Notes: generated from the sequence alone by a model not told the origin. A stretch of 64,000 nucleotides of DNA from Streptomyces sp. MUM 178J (GCF_022414575.1 NZ_JADWYQ010000027.1:1-64000); one strand, 5' to 3'; shown: positions 27,293 through 35,862, numbered from the stretch's first letter. Numbers and translations are program-made.

Positions 27293-27346
27293 CGCGTACG
27301 CCCCGCGGCCCAACGCACGGGCATGGCACGGCAGAAGGAGACATGC

Positions 27347-28360
27347 GTGAGACGCCATCGCACCGCCGCCGCAGGAGCCGTCGCCGCCGCCGGAGCCCTG
27401 CTCGCCGGCGCACTCTCGGCCACCGCCACCGCCGCCGGAGCCGCGCCCGCCGAGGCTTCCGCACCCGGGGTCGCATCCTTCACCCAGAAGCAGACGCAGC
27501 GGCAGGCACAGGACTTCTGGACCCCGGAGCGGATGCGCAACGCCGCTCCGCTCGACGCGCTTGTGCTGGACGGCGACGCGCTCAGGGCCCTGAAGACCCC
27601 CAAGGCGCCCCGGGCGCAGGCCGATCCGACTGCCGTGCCACCCACCGCCCCCGCCTCCCGCACCTTCGGTCCCGCCGCCTTCCCGCAGGCCGGCGGGCCC
27701 TGGAACGGCGGGGGCGCACTCGTCAAGACTTCCGGCCGGGTGTTCTTTACCTTCCAGGGCCGTACCGCCTCCTGCTCCGGCAACTCCGTCACCAGCGCCA
27801 ACGGCAGCACCGTCATCACCGCCGGGCACTGTGTGAAGTACCAGGGGAGCTGGCACACCGACTGGATCTTCGTACCCGCGTACGACGACGGCCAGGCCCC
27901 GTACGGACAGTGGACCGCCACTCAGACGCTGGCCATCGACCAGTGGGCGTCCAGCGAGAACATCAACTACGACGTGGGCGCGGCGGTCGTCGCACCGCTG
28001 AACGGCAAGACGCTGGCAGAGACGGTGGGCGCACAGGGCCTGGAGTTCAACGCCGGCTACAACAAGCGCATGTACGCCTTCGGCTTCCCGGCGGCCGACC
28101 CGTACGACGGTTCAAAGCTGATCTACTGCAGCGGCAACAGCAGCAAGGACTGGCTGTTCTCGCAGGACCACAGCCTGGGCTGCAACATGACGGGCGGCTC
28201 CAGCGGCGGCCCCTGGTTCACCTCGTTCGACGAGGCGACGGGCACCGGGCTGCAGACATCCGTGAACAGCTTCGGCTATGTCTTCCTGCCGAACCGGATG
28301 TTCGGGCCGTACTTCGGAAATGAGGCCAAGGCCCTGTACGACAAGGCCCAGGCGTCGTAA
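27347..28360 (+). CDS. Secreted trypsin-like serine protease
   Basis: 337 residues from GTG 27347, which has AAGGAG exactly six bases upstream; longer in-frame starts give no signal peptide. Residues 1-37 are a Sec signal (VRRHRTAAAGAVAAAGALLA... AAPAEA). A ~75-residue propeptide-like stretch precedes the peptidase domain. Catalytic triad: His in ITAGHCV, Asp in NYDVGAAVV, Ser in GGSSGGPW, the chymotrypsin/glutamyl-endopeptidase pattern. Two Cys pairs (around TASCSGNS-GHC and YCSGN-GCN) should be disulfides. Extracellular nutrient or developmental protease. Confidence 0.92.
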   Translation: MRRHRTAAAGAVAAAGALLAGALSATATAAGAAPAEASAPGVASFTQKQTQRQAQDFWTPERMRNAAPLDALVLDGDALRALKTPKAPRAQADPTAVPPTAPASRTFGPAAFPQAGGPWNGGGALVKTSGRVFFTFQGRTASCSGNSVTSANGSTVITAGHCVKYQGSWHTDWIFVPAYDDGQAPYGQWTATQTLAIDQWASSENINYDVGAAVVAPLNGKTLAETVGAQGLEFNAGYNKRMYAFGFPAADPYDGSKLIYCSGNSSKDWLFSQDHSLGCNMTGGSSGGPWFTSFDEATGTGLQTSVNSFGYVFLPNRMFGPYFGNEAKALYDKAQAS

Positions 28361-28469
28361 ACCAACCCGAACAGAGCCCGGTGGGGGCGACCCCCTCAGC
28401 CCCCGCCGGGCTCGCCCGGCACGACTGCGGGCAACGCCTTGCGCCCGGCAGCGGTTCACTGCCGGGGGC

Positions 28470-28766
28470 GAAGTTCAGCCATATGCGGCTGCCCGATGGA
28501 ACGGCCGAATGGCATGCGGTCCTCCGCGCCCCCGCGGGTGTGCGCCACCCGGCGCCCGTGGCCGAGACGCATCGGCGTTCCGGCCGCCGGCACGATCCGA
28601 TCCCCACGCTGCCGAACGCCGTCGACCCCGCGTCCGTGCTCCACCACGACCCCGCCGAGCTGACAGTTCCGCTTCGCTCCTTCCCGGCCGCACGCACCGG
28701 CTGCTCGGCGACGCCGCCCATGACGCCGTCCATGCCATGACCCCGCACCTGGACCGGGGTGCCTGA
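28470..28766 (+). pseudogene. FAD-dependent aromatic-type monooxygenase remnant
   Basis: Frame 1 carries HMRLPDGTAEWHAVLRAP and RHDPIPTLPNAVDPASVLHH D, which match the middle of PHBH-type FAD monooxygenases (relatives read FGGWHDPIPALLAATDPAAV). A frameshift near 28670 then gives LLGDAAHDAVHAMTPHLDRG A, the FAD-ribityl motif GDAAHAMTPHLGQGA with a small duplication, and a stop at once. Both ends of the gene are missing. It abuts the convergent MMPL gene with no spacer. Confidence 0.65.
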
Positions 28767-30989
28767 TCATCCCTTCGGCTCTCCTTCGGCGTGGATGTGC
28801 GGCAGGATCCGGTCGAGCCAATGCGGCGCCCACCACGCGGACTTGCCCAGCAGCGTCATCACGGCGGGCACCAGCAGCAGCCGCACCACGGTCGCGTCGA
28901 TGAGCACGCTGACGGCGAGGCCAAGGCCGAGCATCTTGACCACGATGTTCTCGTTGATGAGAAAGGCCGCGAACACGCTGAACATGATCAGTGCGGCGCA
29001 GGTGATGACCCGTGCGGTGATCTCAAGGGCATGCGCCACGCTGGCCTTGGGGTCGCCGGTGCGCAGCCATGCCTCGTGGACGCGCGAGATGAGGAAGATC
29101 TCGTAGTCCATGCTCAGTCCGAAGACGATGGCGAACATCATCATCGGCACATAGCTCTCGATGGGCACGGTGCCGGAGACGCCGAGCGCGGGCCCGCCCC
29201 AGCCCCATTGGAACACGGCGACGACGACTCCGTACGAGGCGCCGATCGACAGCACGTTCAGCACGGCCGCCTTGACGGCGACCAGCAGGCCTCGGAAGAC
29301 GATCAGGATGATCAGGAAGGCGAGGGCTACGACGACGACGATGATGTAGGGGAGCTTGCTGGAGACGATCTCCAGGAAGTCGACCTGGGCGGCGGTCGTG
29401 CCGGTGACGTACCCCTGCGCGGCGGTGCCGGAGACGGCCTGCGGGAGGACGTCGTCGTCGAGCCGGTCTACCAGGTCGGTGGTGACCTCGCTCTGCGGCC
29501 TCTCGGTCGAGTAGGCGGTGGCGATCAGCACATCGCCGTCCTGTGTCGGCTGCAGCGGGGTGATGACGGCGGCCCCGGGCACGTCGGCGAGAGCCTGCCG
29601 GGCCTGGGAGGCCAGACCCGAGCGGTCGGCCTCCGGCACGGACGACTGGTCGATGACGACGGTCAGCGGTCCGTTCGAGCCCGGCCCGAAGGCATCGGAC
29701 ATCAGATCGAAGGCGCGCCGGTCGGTGAAGCTCGTGGGGTCCGCGCCGTTGTCGATGTGCCCCAGCTGCATGGAGAACAGCGGGACGGCGAGCACGGCGA
29801 TGACGGTCACCCCGCCGGCCAGGAACCACCAGGGCCGGCGCTCCACCCGCTGGGCGTACCTGTGCCAGGTGCCCGACTCGACGCCTCCTTCCTCCTGCAC
29901 CTCGGCGATGGGCTTGCGCACATGGAGCCGGTCGATGTTCCGGCCGATGAGACCGAGCAGCGCAGGCACCAGCGTCAGGGCGCCGAGGACGGCGGTGACG
30001 ACGGTGACGGCGGCGGCCACACCCAGCTTGGCGATGAAGCCGATGCCGGAGACCCACAGGCCCGCCAGCGCGATGATCACCGTGCAGCCGGAGACGAGGA
30101 CCGCGCGCCCGCTGGTGTTCGCGGCCCGACCGGCCGCGCGGACCGGGTCGGCGCCGTCCATCAGGGTCTGCCGGTGGCGGGTGAGCAGGAACAGTGCGTA
30201 GTCGATGCCGACCCCCAGGCCGATCATGGTGGCCAGGGTCGGAGAGACGGTGGCGAAGGTGAAGGCGGCTGCGAGCAGCCCCAGACCGGCCACTCCGACG
30301 ACCACGCTGATCAGCGCGGTCAGCAGCGGCACCCCGGCGGCGATGACGCTGCCGAAGCCGACCAGCAGCACCAGGATCGCCACCCCGAAGCCGATCGCCT
30401 CACTGACCCGGTCGTCGGCCTCGGGCCGCGCCAGATTGCCGAGCGGACCGCCGTACTCCACCTCTACCCCGGCTGAGCGCAGCGGCTCCACGGCCCGGTC
30501 GACGCCGTCCAGATAGGAGCTGCCCAGCGTCGACGGCTGCACGTCGAACCGCACGGTGATGTACGCGGTGGCCGCGTCCTGGGACAGCGGCCCGACGTCC
30601 TGTTCGCCCTGCCCGTCCTGGCCGTCCTGCGGAGGCGGCGTCTGCTGCGTCAGCGGGTTCTGCGCGGAGAGCACATGGGGCAGCTGCTGCAGCTCGCCGA
30701 CGGTCTGGGACATCTGCGGTCCGAAGTCCGTCAGGGGCCGCTCGGAGTCATGCAGCACGATCTGACTGCTGTACCCGCCGGCCGCGGGCTCATGCTCCTT
30801 GAGCACCTGCAGCCCCTGGTAGGACTCGGTGTCCGTGAGCGTGAAGTTGTCGGAGTAGTCGCCGCCGTAGATCCGGTCCAGCGCCTGAACACCGCCGACG
30901 GCGGCCAGCCACGCCACGATGACCACGACCCAGTGCCGCGCACACCACTCCCCGAGCCTTCGCAACGCTCCCGCGCGACCCGACGCCAT
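28767..30989 (-). CDS. MMPL-family RND exporter
   Basis: 740 residues from ATG 30989 (MASGRAGALRRLGEWCARHW). Two MmpL halves, each helix plus extracytoplasmic domain plus five helices; proton-relay segments GLGVGIDYALFLLTRHRQ and GLSMDYEIFLISRVHEAW. A Gln/Asp-rich insert (QQTPPPQDGQDGQGEQDV) sits in the first periplasmic domain. No regulator gene is adjacent. Paralogous to the MMPL gene at 11670-13919 but clearly different in sequence. Confidence 0.92.
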   Translation of the reverse strand: MASGRAGALRRLGEWCARHWVVVIVAWLAAVGGVQALDRIYGGDYSDNFTLTDTESYQGLQVLKEHEPAAGGYSSQIVLHDSERPLTDFGPQMSQTVGELQQLPHVLSAQNPLTQQTPPPQDGQDGQGEQDVGPLSQDAATAYITVRFDVQPSTLGSSYLDGVDRAVEPLRSAGVEVEYGGPLGNLARPEADDRVSEAIGFGVAILVLLVGFGSVIAAGVPLLTALISVVVGVAGLGLLAAAFTFATVSPTLATMIGLGVGIDYALFLLTRHRQTLMDGADPVRAAGRAANTSGRAVLVSGCTVIIALAGLWVSGIGFIAKLGVAAAVTVVTAVLGALTLVPALLGLIGRNIDRLHVRKPIAEVQEEGGVESGTWHRYAQRVERRPWWFLAGGVTVIAVLAVPLFSMQLGHIDNGADPTSFTDRRAFDLMSDAFGPGSNGPLTVVIDQSSVPEADRSGLASQARQALADVPGAAVITPLQPTQDGDVLIATAYSTERPQSEVTTDLVDRLDDDVLPQAVSGTAAQGYVTGTTAAQVDFLEIVSSKLPYIIVVVVALAFLIILIVFRGLLVAVKAAVLNVLSIGASYGVVVAVFQWGWGGPALGVSGTVPIESYVPMMMFAIVFGLSMDYEIFLISRVHEAWLRTGDPKASVAHALEITARVITCAALIMFSVFAAFLINENIVVKMLGLGLAVSVLIDATVVRLLLVPAVMTLLGKSAWWAPHWLDRILPHIHAEGEPKG

Positions 30990-31406
30990 GTCACCACTTA
31001 AGCCGCAGAGACGCCGGGCAGCCCGCACACGTGAGCCGAACCGGTGAGCGGCCTGGAAACCACGGACGCTTCCCGTGTCGCGTGAACACACCGGCTGCCC
31101 AGCCGGGAGCCCATCGGGTGGGCCATCCGCGAAGGCCGCACCGCACCGCACCGCACCGCACCGCACCGGCGTACGAACGCCCCAACCGCAAGCGGTGACG
31201 CCCTGATCCAAGCAGCCGGCATCACGGCTTCCTTGACGGGGGTCGAGCCGTCGAGGGTGTTGCACTCGACGCCGGCTGTCCACACGGCTGCTCCGCGCGA
31301 ACCAGGGTTCCCCCTCCTACTCCGTACGAGTGACGAACGACTTAGGTGAGGCCGGCCAGGGCAGGTCCTTGACGGTTGACAGGCAGTTTGTCGAAAGGAG
31401 CGAGGT
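30990..31406. other. Gene-free region with microsatellite
   Basis: About 415 bases between the MMPL start and the DUF397 gene. It holds a (CCGCA)6 microsatellite at 31136-31165 and no believable gene. A TTGACG / TTGACAGG pair at about 31369-31384 could be the -35 region for the DUF397 gene. Confidence 0.5.
31136..31165. repeat. Microsatellite (CCGCA)6
   Basis: Six exact head-to-tail copies of CCGCA in the non-coding region upstream of the MMPL gene. Likely variable in copy number between strains. Confidence 0.9.
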
Positions 31407-31631
31407 ATGGAACAGGCGAGGGAGAAGCAGGAGCTCTACGCGCGGGACATCAGCGGCGCCCAGTGGCGCAAGAGCAGCCACAGCTTGGTCATCTGCGTGG
31501 AGGTCGCCGAGATCGGCGGCGGCGCCGTGGCTCTGCGGGACTCGAAGAACCCGGCTCGGGGCGACGTCCGGTTCACCGCCGAGGAGTGGGCCGCCTTCCG
31601 CGAGGGAGTGCGCGACGGCGAGTTCGGCTGA
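31407..31631 (+). CDS. DUF397 protein
   Basis: 74 residues. SGAQWRKSSHS, then VEVAEIGGGAVALRDSKNP and FTAEEWAAFREGVRDGEFG, is the DUF397 signature. These small proteins normally follow an XRE regulator and act as its partner or antagonist in antibiotic and developmental control. Here no regulator is adjacent, so it is an orphan. GGAG lies a few bases before ATG 31407. Confidence 0.9.
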   Translation: MEQAREKQELYARDISGAQWRKSSHSLVICVEVAEIGGGAVALRDSKNPARGDVRFTAEEWAAFREGVRDGEFG

Positions 31632-31728
31632 GTCCTCCTCCGCCCCGACGGCCGGTGGCCCCCGTCGTTCCGGCGCGGGCCACCGGCCGTCCGAACCCTC
31701 ATCCCTTCGAAGAGACCGGGCCCGACAC

Positions 31729-32334
31729 GTGATCGACCAAGAACTGCCCGTGCAACACGACATGTCCCGCCCTGTCTGGCGGGGGTCGAGCACCATCCTG
31801 CGCCGCGTGGAGCCGCGCGACTGGGAAACCGTCATGGCGCTGGAGTCCTCGTCCAGCTACCAGCGGGCCTGGGAGCGGGTCACCGCACCCCGCTCGCCGG
31901 AGCAGTGCCGGGAATGGCTGCGCCAAGAGGCGGCGAAGGACCCGCTGGACGACAACTTCCTGCTCGCGATCACCGACCGGGAGACCGGTGTCATGGTGGG
32001 CTGCGTCAACACCACCCAGGCCGACCCCGTGGCGGGACGCTTCCACTTGGGCATGGCGGTCGCCCCGGAGCACCAGCGCCAGGGGTACGCCTGGGAGGCA
32101 GGCCTGCTGGTGCTCGGCTACATGTTCGGCGAGCGCCGCTACCAGAAGGCGCAGGCGTACGTCCACGACTTCAACGAGGTCTCCCAGGCGGGCATGCTCG
32201 CCTTCGGCGCGCAGCTCGAAGGCCGACTGCGTCGGCACGACTTCTTCGCCGGGCGGTACCACGACAACCTGATCTTCGGTCTCACCGCTGAGGAGTTCTT
32301 CGCCGCGCACGGGCCCGCGCACGAGACCGCCTAG
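31729..32334 (+). CDS. GNAT-family acetyltransferase (RimJ/RimL-like)
   Basis: 201 residues from GTG 31729; ATG 31762 (MSRPVWRGSSTILRRVEPRD) is equally possible, and neither has a good ribosome site. Acetyl-CoA motif VAPEHQRQGYAWEAG and the region VHDFNEVSQAGMLAFGAQLE fit RimJ/RimL-type GNATs. Substrate unknown. A strong hairpin 80 bases downstream ends the transcript. Confidence 0.83.
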   Translation: MIDQELPVQHDMSRPVWRGSSTILRRVEPRDWETVMALESSSSYQRAWERVTAPRSPEQCREWLRQEAAKDPLDDNFLLAITDRETGVMVGCVNTTQADPVAGRFHLGMAVAPEHQRQGYAWEAGLLVLGYMFGERRYQKAQAYVHDFNEVSQAGMLAFGAQLEGRLRRHDFFAGRYHDNLIFGLTAEEFFAAHGPAHETA

Positions 32335-32416
32335 CCAGGGAGAGTCCGCCTGATACTTGCTGCCGACCAGTCCGGCACCACCAGCGGCCCACCCGGTGTC
32401 CTGATCAGACAAACGC

Positions 32417-32454
32417 CGAGATCCCGCCCGACCTTTCGGCTGAACGGGATCTCG
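32417..32454 (+). terminator. Hairpin terminator
   Basis: CGAGATCCCG pairs with CGGGATCTCG around an 18-base loop. It follows the GNAT gene. The rest of 32335-32645 contains nothing recognisable apart from GC-rich scraps. Confidence 0.65.
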
Positions 32455-32645
32455 TGCATCATCATGGCGCTCTGCCGCTGATCTCTTCGCAGCCGAGTTC
32501 GCCCCACGTCCGCTCTCAGCTGCGTGTGGGGGCCTGGATGATGCTGCGGTGACGAGCCTCAGCGGCGACCATGTGAAGGTCCACTTCCGGGCGGGTGCGG
32601 GCGTACGGACACGGGACACACACGGCCGAGAGCGTTCGTAGACTA

Positions 32646-33821
32646 CTAAAGGACGACCGAACGGTGTGCTTCGATCAGGTCATCGATGCGCCGGTCGATC
32701 TTCTCGGGCACGTCCTCCTCGTTTTGCAGGAGGAAGGCGATGACGCGCCCGAGTTCGGCGCACTCGTCCTCCTTGAAACCGAGGCGTGTGATCTCGGCGG
32801 TACCGAGACGGAGGAATCCGTCGGCGTTGATGCGATGGCGGCTCAAGTGGTCCCGCAGCCTGAAGGAGTCCTTCATCCCGTAGTCGGTGAGCACCTGATG
32901 GCAGTACGTCAGTTCCGGGAAGTTGCCGGCGTCGGCCCCGCGCAGCGGTATGCCCTCCTCGCGCAGGGTGTTCGCGAGCGCCTGGGAGTTGGCGACCACC
33001 TGCGGGGCGTACTCCTCCCACCGGGTCTCCTCCAAGACGATCCCGGTGGAGGCGATGCGTGCCAAGTGGGGGTTGCACACCAGGGTGGGGCCGTTGAGCG
33101 GGCGGAAGTTCGACAGGACCTCCACACGGCGGTGCAGGTCTTCGTCATTGGTGAGGATCAGTCCGCCCTGCGGCCCGGGAAACGTCTTGTGCGTCGAGCC
33201 CAGCAGCAGGTCCGCGCCCTCCGCCAGCGGGTCCTGGTACTGCCCGCCCGCGATCAGTCCGAGGGTGTGGGAGCCGTCGTAGGCGACCACCCCTCCGTAG
33301 CCGTGGACGATCTCCGCCACTTCGCGCACCGGCATGGGGTAGGTGACGATGGAGGAGCCCAGCACGACCAGCGGTGGCTTGACGTCCTCCAGCAGGGCGA
33401 CCGTCGCGGGAAGGTCGAGTTGCCAGTCGGAATCGGAGAAGGGCAGCGGCAGCGGGCGGCGGTCGAAGGCCTGGTAGTCGAGCGGGTATCCGCCTCCCGG
33501 GAAGAACGGGGGGACACGGCCCACGTGATCGTTGGGCTGGGTGAGCGCGAAGACCACGGCGAGCAGGCTCATGTTGCCCGAGACCGGTGACAGGTTGGCG
33601 TACCGCGCGCGGAAGACGCGCCGTGCGGCTTCTGTCGCGGTGGCCGTGATCTCCTGCGCGGGTGCGGTGCCGGAGTAGAAATCAGCCGCGTAGCGTGCCG
33701 TGATGTCCGAACTCAAAGGGGCCAACGCGCGTTCGGACATCCGGTTCTCACTCACGATGAGGTTGAGCGAGTCAAGGCGTGTCCTGGCGTGCTGTTCGAG
33801 CAGTTCGTCGATGGTGGTCAT
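32646..33821 (-). CDS. Divergent SHMT-like PLP enzyme
   Basis: 391 residues from ATG 33821 (a GTG at 33833 adds four). Fold-type I PLP enzyme closest to serine hydroxymethyltransferase: NLIVSENRMSERAL at the start, AYDGSHTLGLIAGGQY (PLP Asp and His), STHKTFPGPQGG with the Schiff-base Lys, and RLGTAEITRLGF with the substrate Arg. But the YYGG loop of true SHMTs is missing (TARYAADFYSGTAPAQE) and the His-rich loop that stacks on PLP reads PPFFPGGGYPLDY. It is therefore probably not the housekeeping glycine/THF enzyme but an aldolase, transaldolase or alpha-substituting relative. It follows a chorismate mutase gene by about 100 bases on the same strand. Confidence 0.82.
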   Translation of the reverse strand: MTTIDELLEQHARTRLDSLNLIVSENRMSERALAPLSSDITARYAADFYSGTAPAQEITATATEAARRVFRARYANLSPVSGNMSLLAVVFALTQPNDHVGRVPPFFPGGGYPLDYQAFDRRPLPLPFSDSDWQLDLPATVALLEDVKPPLVVLGSSIVTYPMPVREVAEIVHGYGGVVAYDGSHTLGLIAGGQYQDPLAEGADLLLGSTHKTFPGPQGGLILTNDEDLHRRVEVLSNFRPLNGPTLVCNPHLARIASTGIVLEETRWEEYAPQVVANSQALANTLREEGIPLRGADAGNFPELTYCHQVLTDYGMKDSFRLRDHLSRHRINADGFLRLGTAEITRLGFKEDECAELGRVIAFLLQNEEDVPEKIDRRIDDLIEAHRSVVL

Positions 33822-33920
33822 CTGTTGTTCCACACCATTCTTCGGTAGGTGAGCCGAGATTCGGTTGGTTCTGCGGTGCCCTGTCCGGTCCGGAGGTTCG
33901 TTTCCGTTGGCGCAACTGAC

Positions 33921-34217
33921 TCAACGGTCTTTCGGGATGTGCTGCAGCTTCGGATGGGGGGTCTTGCTGCGGCACAGCCGCAGGACCTCCGTGCCGAGGG
34001 CGGTTCCTGCCTCGGGAAAGGCATCCTGGTACCGCCTCAGGACCACCGACTCCCTAAAGAGATCCGAACGGGTTCCACCGGAATTCATCCGTTCCCGCTG
34101 GATCTCCTCGGAGACCTTCACACGCAACTGCAGCAGTTCGACGATCCGCGCGTCGAGTTCATCCACCCTGTCCCTGCGGGCGTCGATGACTCCCTGAACC
34201 TTGTCGGGAACGCTCAC
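33921..34217 (-). CDS. Chorismate mutase, AroQ type
   Basis: 98 residues from GTG 34217, which has AGGAG five bases upstream; ATG 34232 is the alternative. The three-helix AroQ pattern is clear: DELDARIVELLQLRVKVSEE IQ, then R-x-LFRE and LRRYQDAF, ending LGTEVLRLCR. It converts chorismate to prephenate. No fused dehydratase or dehydrogenase. Small stand-alone AroQ genes next to PLP enzymes often serve specialised metabolism. The leader holds two stable hairpins and a Trp-rich mini-ORF. Confidence 0.87.
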   Translation of the reverse strand: MSVPDKVQGVIDARRDRVDELDARIVELLQLRVKVSEEIQRERMNSGGTRSDLFRESVVLRRYQDAFPEAGTALGTEVLRLCRSKTPHPKLQHIPKDR

Positions 34218-34239
34218 CCCAGCTCCTTCCATGTTCTCG

Positions 34240-34261
34240 ACGACGCCGCCGTCGGCGTCGT
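34240..34261 (-). promoter_or_regulatory. Leader hairpin proximal to chorismate mutase
   Basis: Perfect nine-base stem ACGACGCCG / CGGCGTCGT with a four-base loop, ending 23 bases before the GTG start. Close enough to affect ribosome access or to act with the 34290 hairpin. Confidence 0.45.
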
Positions 34262-34289
34262 GGACTTCTCTTGGGGAACAGGTGTCGTT

Positions 34290-34316
34290 GACGGGGCCCG
34301 GGCACCGGGCCCCGTC
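34290..34316 (-). terminator. Very stable leader hairpin, possible attenuator
   Basis: Perfect twelve-base GC stem (GACGGGGCCCGG and complement) with a three-base loop, between the Trp-rich mini-ORF and the chorismate mutase gene. Position and stability fit a transcription attenuator; no U-tract follows, as is usual here. Confidence 0.5.
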
Positions 34317-34378
34317 GATTCGTGCGCGCGGGTGCGGCCGCGGCAGGCCGATACACGTAACTGTTCAGCTTGAGCCGT

Positions 34379-34492
34379 TCAGGTGACCGCTGGGGCGGTC
34401 AGCCGTTGGGCTACCCATGGGGGCCGGCCCTGGGGGGGCGGCTCCAACGAGGATCGCCGAGTCGTCCGACCGCCCGACACCCACGGTTTCAT
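34379..34492 (-). CDS. Second mini-ORF in the leader
   Basis: 37 codons, MKPWVSGGRTTRRS ... TAPAVT. Its ATG overlaps the stop of the Trp-rich mini-ORF (ATGA), and GGAGGG lies eleven bases upstream. Composition is not convincing as a protein; it may exist only to be read through in an attenuation device. Confidence 0.2.
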   Translation of the reverse strand: MKPWVSGGRTTRRSSLEPPPQGRPPWVAQRLTAPAVT

Positions 34493-34569
34493 TGAGCGGA
34501 ACGCCCTCCGGTGTGATCTGCGTGACTACACGCGTGCACAAACCACCACGACCACCACGGCAGCCCCAC
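34489..34569 (-). CDS. Trp-rich leader peptide (candidate)
   Basis: 26 residues from GTG 34569: MGLPWWSWWFVHACSHADHT GGRSAQ. Four Trp codons and a Phe within six codons is far beyond chance for this genome and is the hallmark of trp-type leader peptides, where ribosome stalling at Trp codons controls a downstream terminator. AGGGG lies nine bases before the GTG. It is on the same strand as, and 270 bases upstream of, the chorismate mutase gene. That distance is long for classical attenuation. Confidence 0.4.
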   Translation of the reverse strand: MGLPWWSWWFVHACSHADHTGGRSAQ

Positions 34570-34699
34570 GGGCGGTACCCCTGAAGAACTCGCACAGTCA
34601 TGTTTTTCGCGGTCCTGCACTGCCGGAGATCGCTTCCCGCGCGACGGTTGATCGTTTCCCGGATCTGAGGGCGGGCTGATGTCAGTGGCAGGTAGTTGA

Positions 34700-35407
34700 A
34701 TGACAACCATGACTGTCCAGGCGCTATTGCCCTTGCTTCCCGAGCCTCATGTTCTCCTCGCCCAGTGCCGGGCACTGGCGCTGCTTGACTTCATCCTCGA
34801 CGCGGACGCTCCCACCCACGTGTTCGTGTCCGACTGGTGTGATGGCGTCGATCTGGCCTGCATGGACAACGGGTCGGGCGATCAGTACGCCGTCGTGTTC
34901 GATCCGGCTGGGGTCTTCCTCTACGGGTTCGATCACGAGAGTGATGCCACTCCCTGGCGAGAGTCGCCCCGTGCACACTGGCCTGGTCTTCTCGACGGTC
35001 TGCCCGCGTCGCTCGCGCACTACCCAACGGCGCCGGAGTTCCAGTTCGACGGGTTCTTCGATGCGACGGTGTGCGTGTGGCGAGAGAAGGAGGCAAAGTC
35101 CTGGCAGTGCGGTCCGGTCGAGTTCGCCTCTGATGAGTCGGACGGGGCTGACTGGCTGTTCGAGCTTCTCACTGACGGCAGCGCGGACGCGTACGTCAGC
35201 TTTGCCGAGGACTACTTTGAGCGGAGCATCGACCGCGACGCCGTGGCGGCGATCCTGACTCAGGCGCCGCTGAGCCGCCGGATCGTGAGTTCGTTGTCTC
35301 CCACACGCGACTTCGCGGCAGTAGCGAGGCACGCCCGCGCGCTTGGCTACACCGTTCAGGATCAGGAGACGGCTGCTCAGGAAAGGCAGAGCACGGCGAC
35401 GTCGTAA
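34700..35407 (+). CDS. Acidic soluble protein of unknown function
   Basis: 235 residues (MTTMTVQALLPLLPEPHVLL). Rich in Asp and aromatic residues, no signal or membrane segment. Segments such as THVFVSDWCDGVDLACMD and AVVFDPAGVFLYGFDHESD look like the soluble immunity-type or SUKH-like proteins found in variable islands, but I cannot assign a family. Codon bias confirms it is a gene. Its 3' end overlaps the methyltransferase remnant on the other strand by 31 bases. Confidence 0.72.
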   Translation: MTTMTVQALLPLLPEPHVLLAQCRALALLDFILDADAPTHVFVSDWCDGVDLACMDNGSGDQYAVVFDPAGVFLYGFDHESDATPWRESPRAHWPGLLDGLPASLAHYPTAPEFQFDGFFDATVCVWREKEAKSWQCGPVEFASDESDGADWLFELLTDGSADAYVSFAEDYFERSIDRDAVAAILTQAPLSRRIVSSLSPTRDFAAVARHARALGYTVQDQETAAQERQSTATS

Positions 35408-35808
35408 CGCTCCATTACCGGTGCAGGATGAGCAGGCGGCTCGGCGTGGGCAGCCGCAGCCAGACGCTGAAGGCCTTCCTTGAACTGCTCACTGGTGAGG
35501 TAGGTGAACTTCGACTGCGGCTGATCGATCATGCGGGCGTGGTATTCGCGCACACTGGTGGTGACCGGCTGAGCGAATGACGTGATCTCCCGCACAGCGA
35601 AGCCCGCTGCGGCGAAGTCGGTGACCACGTTGTTCTCGCTGGGAAAGCGCTGCTCGTCAATCGTCCGCAGGTGCGGCCAGTAGTCGTAGACCACAGCGTC
35701 CAGTCGTTCCCTGAACGTCGTTCGGACGATCGCCGTTCCGCCGGGACGCAGTACACGGGCCAGTTCGCGAGCCGCTGCTGTCCGGTCGAGGCGCGCATAC
35801 CTGTGCAA
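35377..35808 (-). pseudogene. SAM methyltransferase, N-terminal half missing
   Basis: 143 residues. Contains the post-motif part of a class I methyltransferase (AARELARVLRPGGTAIVRTT F) and a C-terminal substrate domain, but the SAM-binding motif I and the first strands are absent; upstream DNA does not continue the fold in any frame. Truncated at the 5' end, probably by deletion. Confidence 0.65.
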
Positions 35809-35862
35809 GGGTGCGGCCGGAATGCGTCCCGGCCGCCCTGACGCCTCACCTGCCCGTCCGCC

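Noticed and set aside
34383..34679. 98-codon plus frame opposite the leader region
   Set aside because: No ribosome site, Thr-run translation comes from the antisense of the Trp codons; no homology sensed.
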